In this document: positions 47,566-58,730 of the stretch, in pieces
How the letters are laid out: every line of letters starts with the position of its first letter
Numbering within the stretch: position 1 is the first letter of the stretch
Assembly (NCBI GenBank): GCA_019925095.2
Contig: CM034392.1
Span: 3,975,501-4,039,500, forward strand
Direction of reading: 5' to 3'
Source: Dendrolimus kikuchii
Taxonomy: Eukaryota; Arthropoda; Insecta; Lepidoptera; Lasiocampidae
DNA: 64,000 nt
Translations under genes and position numbers: made by a program
The notes under the pieces: model-generated
What the model saw: only the letters and a program-made list of their open reading frames with translations
What the model was told of the DNA's origin: nothing
Database searches by the model: none

Positions 47566-48939
47566 GCCAGGACACAGTCTCTACTACAGGGGCGCAATTC
47601 TGCTTATACTATATGGAAGCTGCATACGTCTAGTCATCGCAGTGGACAACGAACTACTGGCTAGCGCAACGCGGGAGCGCACATATTAATAGTTGCTCTA
47701 TCTCGCTTGCACGTCATCCGTCCAGCTCATACATTTTGCTATATATTGTACTAGCTGTACGACTTGTTAATATTTGTACTTAAGGTTACCGTTTCCAAAA
47801 TAAATTAGTTTTCTTCAGTTCATAACAGCATTCGACGGTTTATACTACTCTCTGCCATCTGAAGTATCATTTAACCTGTACCTCTCGCTGCTACAACTAA
47901 CTCATCAAAATCACCGAAAACTATAGTCTCAACCGCAGGTTTGTTTGATTTCCGTATTTTGTTGATTCCAATGGCATGCCCGTGGTACACAGAACCCTAA
48001 CTTAGACTTAGAAGAAGACTTAAAATAACTTAAAGCGTACTGTAAAAACTACGATAACATATCACAATCTTAGAGGATTAATCTTATGCCCCTGCTCCAC
48101 TTGCGGTAGTGCTAGTATCTGTGACCAAATACGTGACGCCATTTGGATTAAAAGAATACCGAAACCAGGCAAAACTACGAATGAGAGGATAGTGTCCGAA
48201 GATTTTGACGAGATAGCAATAGCAGAATTGGTTCCCAGGTGTAGCAGGGGCATTATAATATGATATCACTCCTGCTTGGAATATAAGTAATATTATTATT
48301 ATATCTTGTTCACAGTACCAAGAAACAACTTAGATCAAAATCATGTAAACGACCAAAATGATGTCAAAATTGCGTGACAAATGTTCGGCGCCTGCGCAGG
48401 AATCCGGTAACCATTAGTGCACACCCACGACCTGACAGCGCGCTCAAGCAAGGTTCATTAACATGTTCGCCATAAACACTGTATTTGGTAGACAACAACA
48501 AGTTGGAACATGAATAAATAAATTTTAAGAAAAATCAATTTTGAAGATCATAATGGAGTCTGCCGCGGTACACTGGATTTAGGGCCGATTTTTCAATAAT
48601 CAAATAAAGGTTATCAGTTGAATAAATTATAACCTGACAAAAATTCAAAAGTGAAACAATTCAACTGCTTTGTCCATGGAATTGTCATTGTTAATTTTCC
48701 CATGTTGTGTTTTAGTATAGAATAACATAACATACGTATTCCAGATTTTGTAGATATTTGGAATGATTGCCATTATCTTAGTGGTCGTCCATTAATCACG
48801 GGAGGTTCGAACGGTGGCTTGTTCGGAAAAAAATACAGATAAATAAACGTGAAATGTCTGTTTGTAATGTCAAAATAACAGCTTTTTACTAAATGCATAT
48901 GAAAGTACATATATACTGTACTAAGATAAAAAATTCAAA
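47566..48939. other. 29-kb intron, no recognised repeat
   Basis: Contains a small GC-richer patch at ~48385-48450 (TTCGGCGCCTGCGCAGG) but no open frame or splice-bounded exon. Confidence 0.4.
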
Positions 48940-49111
48940 TTTTAAAATTTTTATCTGCCTGTCTGTTCCGGCTAATCTCTGAAACAACTGGACAGATTTT
49001 GGCATGACTTACAGTGGCAGATAGCTGATGTTATAGGGAGTAACTTAATTTACTTTTTTTAGGGTTCCGCAAAAAAAAAAACCGCGCGCACAAAGTTGCG
49101 GGGACAGCTAG
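48940..49111 (+). mobile_element. Helitron-like element, 3' end clear, 5' end uncertain
   Basis: Ends GGGGACAGCTAG before T, with a CCGC/GCGG stem upstream. The 5' boundary is not clear to me. Confidence 0.55.
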
Positions 49112-49729
49112 TTACGAAATAAGTCTGCCGTGAGATATCACATGTATTTAATTTTTAAATTAGATTATACCTGTATTTAATCTAAAAATTTAAACATACT
49201 TTGTATCAAAAAATTTATGTGATTTTTATTAGTCCAAAATCTGAAGACGTATCACCAGAAAAGGGGCTTAAAAAGTTGCTTAAAACGTCACGTGCTTAAT
49301 AAACGACTCCTTACAGATTAAATACAAGAAAGTAAATCCAGTACGTAATAATTTTGTTTCTTGTAAGGTAGGGATGACGTCGAAAAAACAATTTGACCGC
49401 CTACCATTTAAACGTTGTTCACATTGTTACGACAGCATATTAATATTTATAATTTTTTTAATAATATTTTTTTATATAATAATTATTTGTTTCGATTAAT
49501 TACTAATTATTAATTAAATTCGTATATAAAATTATGTATACATAACAAATGCATAATAATAACTGAGAGAATACACTGAGTGTAAAATAACTAGAGCAGG
49601 GGTGGCGAACATTTACGCATTGACGTGACATTTAAAAAAAAAAAAACTAACGAGGCCATAGACGTGCCGTCAAATAATTTTGACTTCGTGATTATTTACT
49701 GCAAAAAAATACATTTTGCAATATATATA

Positions 49730-50061
49730 TCTATATATTAATACGTGAAGCAAAAACTTTGTATCCCTTTTTACGAAAAATGCTCGTACGGAGGAGTATG
49801 AAATTTCGCACACTTATAGTTTATATAAAGAAGAAGCGACGAATACTATTTTTTTTTTATAAATTATGCATAAAAACACATTACAATAATAAAAAAAAAT
49901 TACACACACTACCATGTATTTGACACACACACGCATATATACTCTTTTGTTTATTGTTCAAGTCAAATAAACAGTGTAGCCTTGGCGTAATCTGTGATTA
50001 TAGAAGTATAGTCTTTGACATTAATTATTATGGTCGAATTTCGAACACGGGCGACCACTAG
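49730..50061 (+). mobile_element. Helitron-like element, second copy of the 29.2-kb family
   Basis: Same start (TCTATATATTAATACGTGAA), same 3' end (GCGACCACTAG) and same A/T flanks as 29197-29510. Small indels separate the copies. Confidence 0.75.
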
Positions 50062-51189
50062 TAATAATAAATGTTTCAGTTATACGTGTACTTCAAATTA
50101 AAGTAACATTAGTGTGACTTCTGTTGTTGCAGATTAGATGACAAATAACTTAAATTAGGATAATGCGTGCTAAACTGGAGACATCTGTCAAACGGTTTCT
50201 AAGGCGTTCGTTCGTAATATAAAATACTTCATAGTGAACTTTGTGATCGGTGGCGTGCCCAAATATTTTGTATTCGCTATCCCTGAACTAGATGATCGGA
50301 AGCGTTTTCAAAATGACAGTGTGATTAATCTAGTAGTGTTGTTATGTCCTTATCTAGTAATGAAAAAGCAAACTCTTTTCTATAAAAAAAGAAACTTGTG
50401 ACGTGGTATTTAAGAAACCGGATTATATTAATTGCAAATCAAATTTAATAATTGCAGTTCAAGTAAATAGATAACAATCACCATTGCATTTAAATTGCTT
50501 AAAAAGCGATTAATTTGAATTACAATTTAAAATAATTAATAATATAATAAAGATTTGAACATTTTCATAATGTAAAATTTTAAATAAAATTCACAAACAA
50601 TTCTCTATTTTGTTACTAACTCAAGTAATAAAAAATAATAAGTGTCTAAATCCAAAAACATCGTCAACATTAAAGTTTAATTGTTGGCCGATTTTAAGTA
50701 CCAAAAGCAGTATGTACTAAGTTTGTCGTTAAAATAAGTGTTTCATTAAATAGGAATATTATATTAAAATTCGGATAAATCATATATTAAACATTGTATG
50801 TTAATAATGGAATGTGAGCGTAGGACGTTGTCGCCATTTGCGAAACCGGTGGCAAAAGCATGCGCTTGCGCAAGTGTAACGTGCATAAGCTGTGCGCAAC
50901 ACAATTCACTGTCCATTGTCCTTCTAAAATGTCCAAATTATAATTCTAAATATTTTGATGTCACGTGTTGATTTAACAATAATATTTAAGTTGAGAAATA
51001 GGTATAAATCTATGTTACCAGCGCCATCTATATATGAGTATTTGTTTTACGCAAACGTTTACTGAGATGTTTGCTACTAGATGGCGCTGCTCTACAATGT
51101 TTTATTGTAGCAAACCTTACAACGATTGAATTGCATTTGATTTATACATATATGTTAAAAGCGAAATGAAGCATGCGATTAGTACAAAC
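50062..51189. other. Intron just downstream of exon 2
   Basis: AT-rich except a CpG-richer patch at 50815-50905. On the minus strand a ~50-codon frame from an ATG near 50922 crosses the patch, but no donor in the needed phase was found. Possible untranslated alternative first exon; unproven. Confidence 0.35.
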
Positions 51190-51290
51190 CTTTTTGACTA
51201 GCCTCTTGCTTCGGATGTTTTTGCCACTGATGTCTGACCTTCTGTGACCAGCTGATAGGGCTTTTTCTTCCGCGACTCCGTTCTCTGACG
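51190..51290 (-). CDS. Exon 2 of the same minus-strand gene
   Basis: A 101-base exon. The acceptor is attacag before 51290 and the donor is G|gtttgt after 51190. Its first base completes the codon left open by exon 1 (AT+C, Ile), and it then encodes 33 residues rich in basic and aromatic amino acids (RGRKSPISWSQKVRHQWQK). It ends with one base of a split codon, matching exon 3. The intron to exon 1 is about 2.05 kb. The exact phase fit on both sides is the main evidence; the exon is short, so a false match is possible but unlikely. Confidence 0.8.
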
Positions 51291-51589
51291 CTGTAATTTG
51301 AAATATCCATTTTCAGTATTGTGTGATTAAATAATATGAACACGTACAGTCCACATAATAGCTTTTTCAATACTGGCTCACGGATAAATATACTTTTATG
51401 CGAAAAGATAACATTGTTTACATTTCTCTTTCAATCGTCGTTTTACCGTGGAATAATGTTAATTAGGTCGAATAGGGAGATAGTGAGCTTTGGGGGAAAT
51501 AGGTTGAAGGGATTGAATTAAAATTCTTAATCTACACTACTTATAATAAATCTGTAAATGGTTCGAGTTTGTACATTGCGTTTAAAAAT

Positions 51590-51945
51590 GTGAAAAAAAT
51601 CACGGGGGATAATTCGGACTAGGAGATTCCGAAAGTACAATTTTTAGAATTTTGTCTGTATGTCTGATAGAGCATCACGTGAAAAGTACTCAACAGATTT
51701 CAATGAACCTCGATACAGAGCTAGCTTATATCCCGAGTCGTAACTTAGGATACATTTTATCCCGATAAATGCGTCGTTTCCACAGATTAGACGGGTTAGC
51801 TAAATAGATGGCGCTGAAATCCCGTTTTTTCAATTCACTAACAAATACCTATATCGTCATGAGCAACATGTCATTCGTTGTATTACTTCAAATCAGGTTG
51901 GTTTCGACTCGCCTTTATATTTTGCTGGACAGTTGTCTAGACTAT
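51590..51945 (+). mobile_element. Possible Helitron-like element between exons 1 and 2
   Basis: Contains TTTTGTCTGTATGTCTGATA and AGATGGCGCTGAAATCCCG like the other Helitron-like elements, and GCTGGACAGTTGTCTAG at its right. The end lacks the usual following T. The 63-codon frame here is spurious. Confidence 0.35.
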
Positions 51946-52097
51946 ATGGACTTAGTTTCTTCGTTATTAATTATTATGATATGTAAAAAGTCGAATTAAG
52001 TTTTTATGTAAATAAAATAAAGCTACTGCTACAGCGGGGCGAAATCTAGTCTCAAATGAAGCTTTCAATCAACATATTATTTAAAACATATATTTGA

Positions 52098-52449
52098 AAA
52101 GAGACGACTACGCTTTCATACATTGTTGGGCCCAGATTGTAAAAAGATGTACGAGTGATTTTAAGATTTCTTTTTATTTTGTATATATTTTTATAATTGT
52201 TGTGGTATTAGTTATTTGAATGAATTAACCGTGTGGTGTAAGTATTTTCATTTTATTAATTGTTGAAATTAATTCATATTAATCGATTATTGTAATTTAT
52301 AAGTTATTTTATTTGTGAGTTTAATTTTAAGATTTCACGTCTTCCAGATAGAATTTAGGGCTGTTGTTTTCCATTTTATAATAGAAACAATAACGCTTTT
52401 TTTAAGCCATATCTCAACTCATTACACTTCTTTGGCCCAAAAGTCCCCG
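52098..52449. repeat. Dispersed ~330-bp repeat, copy 2
   Basis: Matches 1803-2122 in the same orientation with many indels (CTTTCATACATTGTTGGGCC, ATTAACCGTGTGGTGTAAGT, CAACTCATTACACTTCTTTG). It lies between exons 1 and 2. Confidence 0.6.
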
Positions 52450-52552
52450 TCAAATTGAAGGGCTTTGCTCCTTTTCAATTTCGTAAATTTTATGACATTG
52501 AAAAAGTGATAAATAGGATTTTCAATTTGTGACTGTTTTAAGTTAAAATATA

Positions 52553-52761
52553 TCCTACTAATATTATAAACGCGAAAGTTTGTTTGTTTGTTTGTATCTC
52601 TTTCACGCAAAAACTACTGAATGGATTTTGATGAAACTACAATAATATAGCTTAAACATAAGAATAACACATAGGCTATAATTTATAAAGATATAGTGTG
52701 AATTATCGAAAATATAACGATTTTCCATCACCACGCGGGTGAGACCGCGGGGCGCAGCTAA
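52553..52761 (+). mobile_element. Helitron-like element, family TCCTACTAATATTATAAACG
   Basis: Starts TC after A and ends GCAGCTAA before T. A CGCGG/CCGCG hairpin lies 12 nt before the end. The internal TTTCACGCAAAAACTACTGA is a signature I associate with abundant lepidopteran Helitron-like repeats. A 5' fragment of the same family is at about 24253-24310. Confidence 0.75.
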
Positions 52762-53338
52762 TGTGTGAAGGATAGAAATCCGGTATTAATATATGATGAA
52801 CTTGAGTATACGTGTAGTTAGATAATGGTAATGACCATAGAATATCTACTTATAACTATAGAATATCTATTTATAATTCGGAAAATATCTATTTTTGTTA
52901 AAGTTAGAAGCGATTACTGTTTTTATAGTCTAGTCATTTAAGGCAAAAAGGGGCAAATTTCGCAATGAAAGCGAATAAGCTATAAACTTGTAAAATGAAT
53001 AGAAAGGGAGATTTACAAAGAATTGTTTTTCGGGACCTTTGATCTTGAATATATCAAGACGTGGACACAGACTTGAAACAACTTTTAGAATACCATAATA
53101 AAGGTTTTTACAAGTATATACGTTTCCGGTGAGTGACAGTGGTTTGGGACTAATAACTTATCTTTAGATATTTTCCTCCTTTTATTTAGTTTTAGTTTTT
53201 ATATTGTATAGTCTGTAGTTTATGTTTTAGTTTATAATTATTGTAGTTTTATTAGTTTGTAGGTTATTGGTTTTTATTCCGAAGTGAAATTCTAATTTGA
53301 CTGGACTATTATAGTAAATGTATAAATCATAAACTTAC

Positions 53339-56094
53339 ATAATGATCTTTTGCTCGTCATTCTTCTCCTCATCAGAAACATCAACCCAGTCGTCACTCCT
53401 GTCACTTCTGTCGCTTACACTGGTCTCGCTGCTAGGTACTTGAAATGCTATTTCTTGTCCATTAAAGTTTATAACAGATCTTTGACCGTAAAGGCTGTTT
53501 GTTTTCTGCTCGCTAGACAAAGTAGACTGACTTATATTCGATACTGTATCAAAAGACAAGCGTTTTTGAATAGCTGAATTCAATTGCTTCTTCAAATTTT
53601 GTCGGAGTTTAACCATACTTGGACTATTAGGAATACTCTCGTAGCAATGGGAGAGAGAAGCGCCATCGCTGTGCTTTATTGTGTCATAAATATTTTCAGT
53701 ATCATTATAATTGGTGCAGTCGGAGATAAAGGAATGTCTACTGCTGTAAGTCGAACTACTGTCTTTGGATATTGGATCTCTTGAAGGAATTTTCTCATAG
53801 ATTCTCTCGGGACCTATTTTTTCGTAGCTGACAGAGGATGTGCCACTAACAGACTTTGTTATAGCATAATTTTTACTATTATTATCCGCATATGGTCTAT
53901 AGTCTTCAGCTATTTGAATACCAGAACTTGATGTTAGACAATAAGGTTTGATAGGAGATTTGCAGTATTCATAACCGTCATCGCTGTCACCATCGCCGCG
54001 CGTTCTCTCTTCTAGTTCATTATCGCATAGCTCATAGTTATGTAAACTACTTTCATCACCTTCTGGATGTGATCGCATTTCTAATAGACACTGATAAATG
54101 TTTTCTTTGTCATCTGATTTAGATGACGGTGAGCTGTCTTCTTTAGGAATCTCTGGCAAGGGACAGTTGATTTTAGAAGACCTTTCTAAAGTTTTTACTG
54201 GAATGATTACGATATTATCAATATTTTTTGGTTCTAATACTTCATAGTCATCTTCAACGTCAGGCTCCTTTTTTGGTTTTGATGTAAAACCCACAAGAAC
54301 TTCTTTGTTATAAGCTTCTATGAGATTACTTTCAAAATCCATACTTGATTCCACAGTTTCACTGCTAAGCTGAGATTCATTGTTTATAATAGTTTGAGAT
54401 ATTTGTTGTATGGAGATTTCTTTTTGCTCGTCTGAACTGATAGTATTTTCATTCATTGTGATACTTATAAAACAATAAGGGCTATCTGACGATTTTTCTG
54501 AATCTGAATATATTTGAGTACTCTTTCTTCGCCATAAGAAGGACTCATTTGGAGTTATTTCTGAATTAACTTCTTGATTTGTTTTTTGTTCATCATCTGT
54601 ACTAGTAACTGTAATGTTAGTGACGTTTAACGCCACATCCTCCTCAGAAGTGCTATTTACAGGTATACTTTCGTTTATGTCCTCTGGAATAATTTCAACT
54701 ACTTTTAATGGTAACTTTTCCATGTGGATGTAATTAGTTTTATAGTTGTATTTCTTTCTGTCGTACAGAGGCTCTTTCCTTTTCGCAATATCTGTCTCCT
54801 GTGTTTTCTTAACTTCAGCATTATTACCTTTTTCAATTAAAACAGGTTTGATTGTTTTAATTTTTGGCACACCGTCTTTCACGACTAAATTTTTGGTTAC
54901 AACAAGGGTTGATTTTTTTTCAGGTACTTTTGGTTTTTCCTTTAAAGGCGCAGTAGCTATTTGCATTATTTTGGGTTTTTCTGGTGGTCTTTTTAACGAG
55001 TTACTGGAATTCGCTTGAGCAATTATTTCGCACTCAAATTTCTTTATCACATTCTTAACGACATTATTCTCAATTGATGTTTTCTCTTGTTGAGGTGGTT
55101 CAATTTGTTGTTTGCAAGGACTGCCATCAACAGAATCCGAACCACTTTGATGCTCACTAGAATCTTGATATTTTAGCCGTTTTTTGGAAGTTTTTGGAAT
55201 TTTGGTCCCGTCTGATTTGGAACGAATGAGTCGTATTTTCGTTGAACTATCGGCGAGTAATAATGAATCTATGGAGTCCATACTTGAACATCTCTTCTTA
55301 TTATAACGTTTTCTCGAGCCTCGTCTGTGACGTACTACTATTTTGATATTAGGACTCGAACTGAGCGTAGATGAAGGCGTTGAACTATTGCTGACTGAAC
55401 ATCTCGCAGATTGCAGTTCTTCGATAGTTTTAACAAGCCTTGATTGCCTTGGTAACACAACATGAGATTCGTTCTGCAGATTATTAAACTTTTGGGTCAA
55501 CTCGGAAACCTTATTACTAGTTATAGTCATTGTTTTGGCGGCTATAGGCGGACGTTTATATGATGTTGAAGCATTCTTTATTTTAAAACTAACTTTTCTT
55601 TGACTTTGATCAATTCTCTTTTTTATATTTGGTGAATTATTATCAGGTGGTTCATCAATAACTTTATGGCTAATTGTTTTTATACTTTTCCCTCCGCCTT
55701 CACTTCTCGTATCACTTTCTGTAGTTATTGCTATTTGAGCGTAATGTATTGTAGAATCTTCTTTCTTAACATCTTTTCTGGAGATTGTTGTTGTAGTAGT
55801 CACTGTTGAATTGAGGAAAGCCATTTTAGCTTCATTTATCGACTTCATCCTGTCAGTCATAGGTAAAGGTGGCTTGACGGGTATTGTGTATACGATTTTA
55901 TCACTTTGGTTTTCTTTTATAGCCATATCTGATTCTGGTAGAATGAAGTTTTTTAATATTGCCTTTATACTACCGTGCTTTTTCTCGTTCCCGAAGTTCT
56001 TAATCGACGATATCAAGTTGGTGGTGCTTATCGAGTCACCTTCCATTAGGCTCAACACCATTTGGAGTGGATATTTACCGCTTGCCTACGCCAT
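53339..56094 (-). CDS. Exon 1 (first visible coding exon) of a large Tyr/Pro-rich signalling-scaffold-like gene
   Basis: A 2.7-kb open exon on the minus strand. The acceptor (tttcag) precedes base 56094 and the donor is gtaagt after 53339, leaving two bases of a split codon. The first ATG that stays open is at 56061 and gives 907 residues; upstream in the same frame lies ATG GCG TAG. The protein looks disordered and hydrophilic. A basic run follows residue 240 (RHRRGSRKRYNKKR). Proline-rich bits include residues 61-68 and 631-640 (INCPLPEIPK). Tyrosine motifs cluster in the C-terminal third: YEVL ~606, YQCL ~656, YEYC ~697, YEKI ~746 and ~755, YDTI ~792, YESI ~808. The acidic end reads DDWVDVSDEE. 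These are typical SH2/SH3 docking features, so a cytoplasmic adaptor or the N-terminal part of a RhoGEF is plausible, but I see no catalytic domain and cannot name it. The length and non-random composition make it a real exon. Confidence 0.87.
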
Positions 56095-56229
56095 CTGAAA
56101 CAAAAAGTATATATTACGTTAAAACAAGAAAATTAAGAAATACTTATGCTGTATTAAAATATATTGTACACAGACTTATTAATATAAAGTAGATATTACA
56201 AAAATCTCGAATAGTACCTATATGAGGTC

Positions 56230-56392
56230 AGAGGGCCTAAAGCGGCCGCATTCGCAGATTCGTACTACGAATATGACAAGTATAAAAGTAAAATAAAACA
56301 ACATGCTATGTCTTACTCTTACCAGTAAATCTAGACACGTGTTAATTTCACTAATCGGTTCTCTAAAAGCGGCTTCTTTAGGCGCTCAAAAT
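56230..56392. mobile_element. MITE with ~19-bp terminal inverted repeats
   Basis: GAGGGCCTAAAGCGGCCGC at the left matches, inverted, GCGGCTTCTTTAGGCGCTC at the right with few mismatches. The centre contains ACGAATATGACAAGTAT. A diverged relative is at 43470-43660 (CAAATATGACAAGTATCAAA, AATTTCACTAAGCGACTCTA). It lies just upstream of exon 1. Confidence 0.6.
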
Positions 56393-56526
56393 TGTTTACA
56401 AATACATAATTTGTTTAAAAAAATTAAGCAAAAACTTATAAGTTTAACTTATTTATAACATATTGTCACCGCCACGCCTGTCCAAGACGGTTGGGCGTGT
56501 TTGACATATCGGTATCTCAATCAGGG

Positions 56527-56780
56527 CGTTCCATTAGTATCTCACAACGCCCAAAATGCTCCGTTGGCCGTTCCACAAGGCGGCCGCGGTCGTTGTGATC
56601 GTGGCGAAAACGTCACTAATGACGTCATCATTTTCGATCACACAACGCTCACAACGACCCCTGTCAATAGGTGGGTCGAATAGCCGTTCCACTTGGGTTT
56701 ACGATTATAACGCCGGCAAGCAAGTGGAACGGCAAAAATCGCGGTCGTGAACGTGGTCGTTGTGAGTCCCTAGTGGAACG
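56527..56780. mobile_element. MITE with CGTTCCA termini (copy 1)
   Basis: CGTTCCATTAGTATCTCACA at the left matches inverted TGTGAGTCCCTAGTGGAACG at the right. The GTTCCAC motif recurs inside in both orientations. No target duplication found. Confidence 0.6.
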
Positions 56781-56794
56781 TAGCCAATGTGGAG

Positions 56795-56895
56795 GTTTTA
56801 TCACGATGTTTTCTTTCATTGCCAGCATGAAGCAATTGTACCAATATACAAATTAGGTCAAAAAACTACCTAAGAGATGCATACTTTCCTAGTCA
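56795..56895 (-). mobile_element. Fragment of the second SINE family
   Basis: The + strand reads TTTTATCACGATGTTTTCTT followed by AATTAGGTCAAAAAACTACC, a decayed match to the middle of the SINE at 5276-5560. Confidence 0.5.
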
Positions 56896-57582
56896 AGATT
56901 TGACTTTGCATTATTTCAGTTAAGCTACTAGGCTTCTATAATATAAGGCAATAAAAGAAGTAGTAAGAAAAATAGTTATACATAGAAGTAGTAACATACA
57001 AAAGTAGATAGTAAGAAAACTTCGTTATATTGTAGATTACTATTTTAATTAGTTTTATAAAGAAGAACCCTTTGATAAAGAGGAGTCGAATTTAATAATA
57101 AACAAATCACGGCTTCTGTATGAAAATAAAAACAAAATTCATAATTTTCCGTTAATAATAGAAGCGTGCTGCATTAAACATGCTGCCTAGTGTATGTAGG
57201 TACTACTAATATCTTTTGTAGCTGACGACATATTTTATTGTGTTTGCAATTTCACGGCACATTTGTATGACAATGTGTGTACAGACAATGGGGGACAGTT
57301 GCCAATATGTTATGTAGGTATTTGGGTAACGATAAAAATGCTCATTACATGTACCAGAATGTTAGACACTTTACCGTATTAAGTAGGATGTGAATTAGCT
57401 ACACTTTCCACGGATTAAGAGGTTTATGGAGCTAGAAATTGACCTGCATGATTTACTTGGAATTGTAGAAGTGTTGTTATTGTATTTGTTTTTAAAGCAT
57501 GAACATCTGTTCCTTTTGTGTTTTTTAATGAGACGTATCAATTAAATTGAGTCAATATGGTTGATGGAACTGAAATTGACAC

Positions 57583-57880
57583 GACGGTTTTTTTATGGCA
57601 GGAGTTCAGCAGACAGGCAGACGGCCCACTTGATGGAAAGCGGTTACCATCGCCTATGGACGTTAGCAACACCAAAGGTGCTACAAACGCGCTGCTGCTT
57701 TCTTAAGAATCACTTGAACCCGGTCACTAATGCCGGAACACAACACAAGGTTGTAATGGCGGCATACTCTGGACCAGGGGTGGTCGCCATCCAGTCGAGC
57801 AAATACCCTACCATCTGGCTTACGACAGGTCGCCCGGCAGCAGAAATTTGTATTCTTTCTCCGTTCCTGCACGGATAAAA
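57583..57880 (-). mobile_element. 300-bp SINE-like element (copy 9)
   Basis: Sense minus. A short deletion removes part of the GTTTAGTCGCCTC segment. Otherwise close to copies 4 and 12. Confidence 0.8.
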
Positions 57881-58427
57881 TTCGGTATTCTATGACATTG
57901 AATGATTCAAGTTTATGTTGTTTATGTGGATCAATTTAATTGATTCATCCAAATTGAAAGACCAAAATGAACCGTCTAATATTACCTTAATGCGCTGTTT
58001 TTCGACTAAACAGAGTCCAAATTGGGGGCTACCTAAATGGAAGTCGCTATCCATTGAGTTATATGTATTACGTACTAGAGAAGCTTGTTGTTATTGTATT
58101 TTGTTCTTCTGTAATGATATAGTTTTACGTTAATTTAATTGGGTAATTTATTGATTAATTAATTAATGTTATAATGGCCAGGCACCATTACAAATTGCGT
58201 GTACTGTACGTCCGAAAGGACAAATAGTCGTTCCAACAAAGAACTCAACACCACTGTAATTTGATGTTTGTGACAGTTTATACAATAAATGTTATTTGGG
58301 GTCGACGAAGTGCAACATTGTGTGACAAAGGGTGGGAGTGGACCTAAATTTAGTGACGTCACATTTCAAAATCTAATATATTTAAGCTTTAAAACAAAAA
58401 ATTTGAACTATTAATGAAAACCTTTTT

Positions 58428-58730
58428 ATCCGTGCAGGAACGGAGAAAGAATACAATTTTCTGCGGCCGGGCGGCCTGTCTTAAATGGCGACAAAACAAG
58501 TCACAGCGGCGTGGTAAGGTATTTTCCTGACTGGATGGCTACCACCCCTGGTCAAGAGTATGCCCGCCATAACAACCTTAAGTTGTGTTCCGGCGTTAGT
58601 GACCAGAGTCCAGTCTCCCTTAAGAGAACAGCAGCGCATTTGTAGCATTTGGTGTTGCAAATGTCTATATGTGTCAAGTGAGCTGTCTGCCTGTCTGCTG
58701 AATTCATGTAATAAAAAATAAAAAAAACTT
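58428..58730 (+). mobile_element. 300-bp SINE-like element (copy 10)
   Basis: Sense plus, ending ATGTAATAAAAAATAAAAAA. It lies about 550 bp from copy 9 in head-to-head orientation. Confidence 0.78.
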
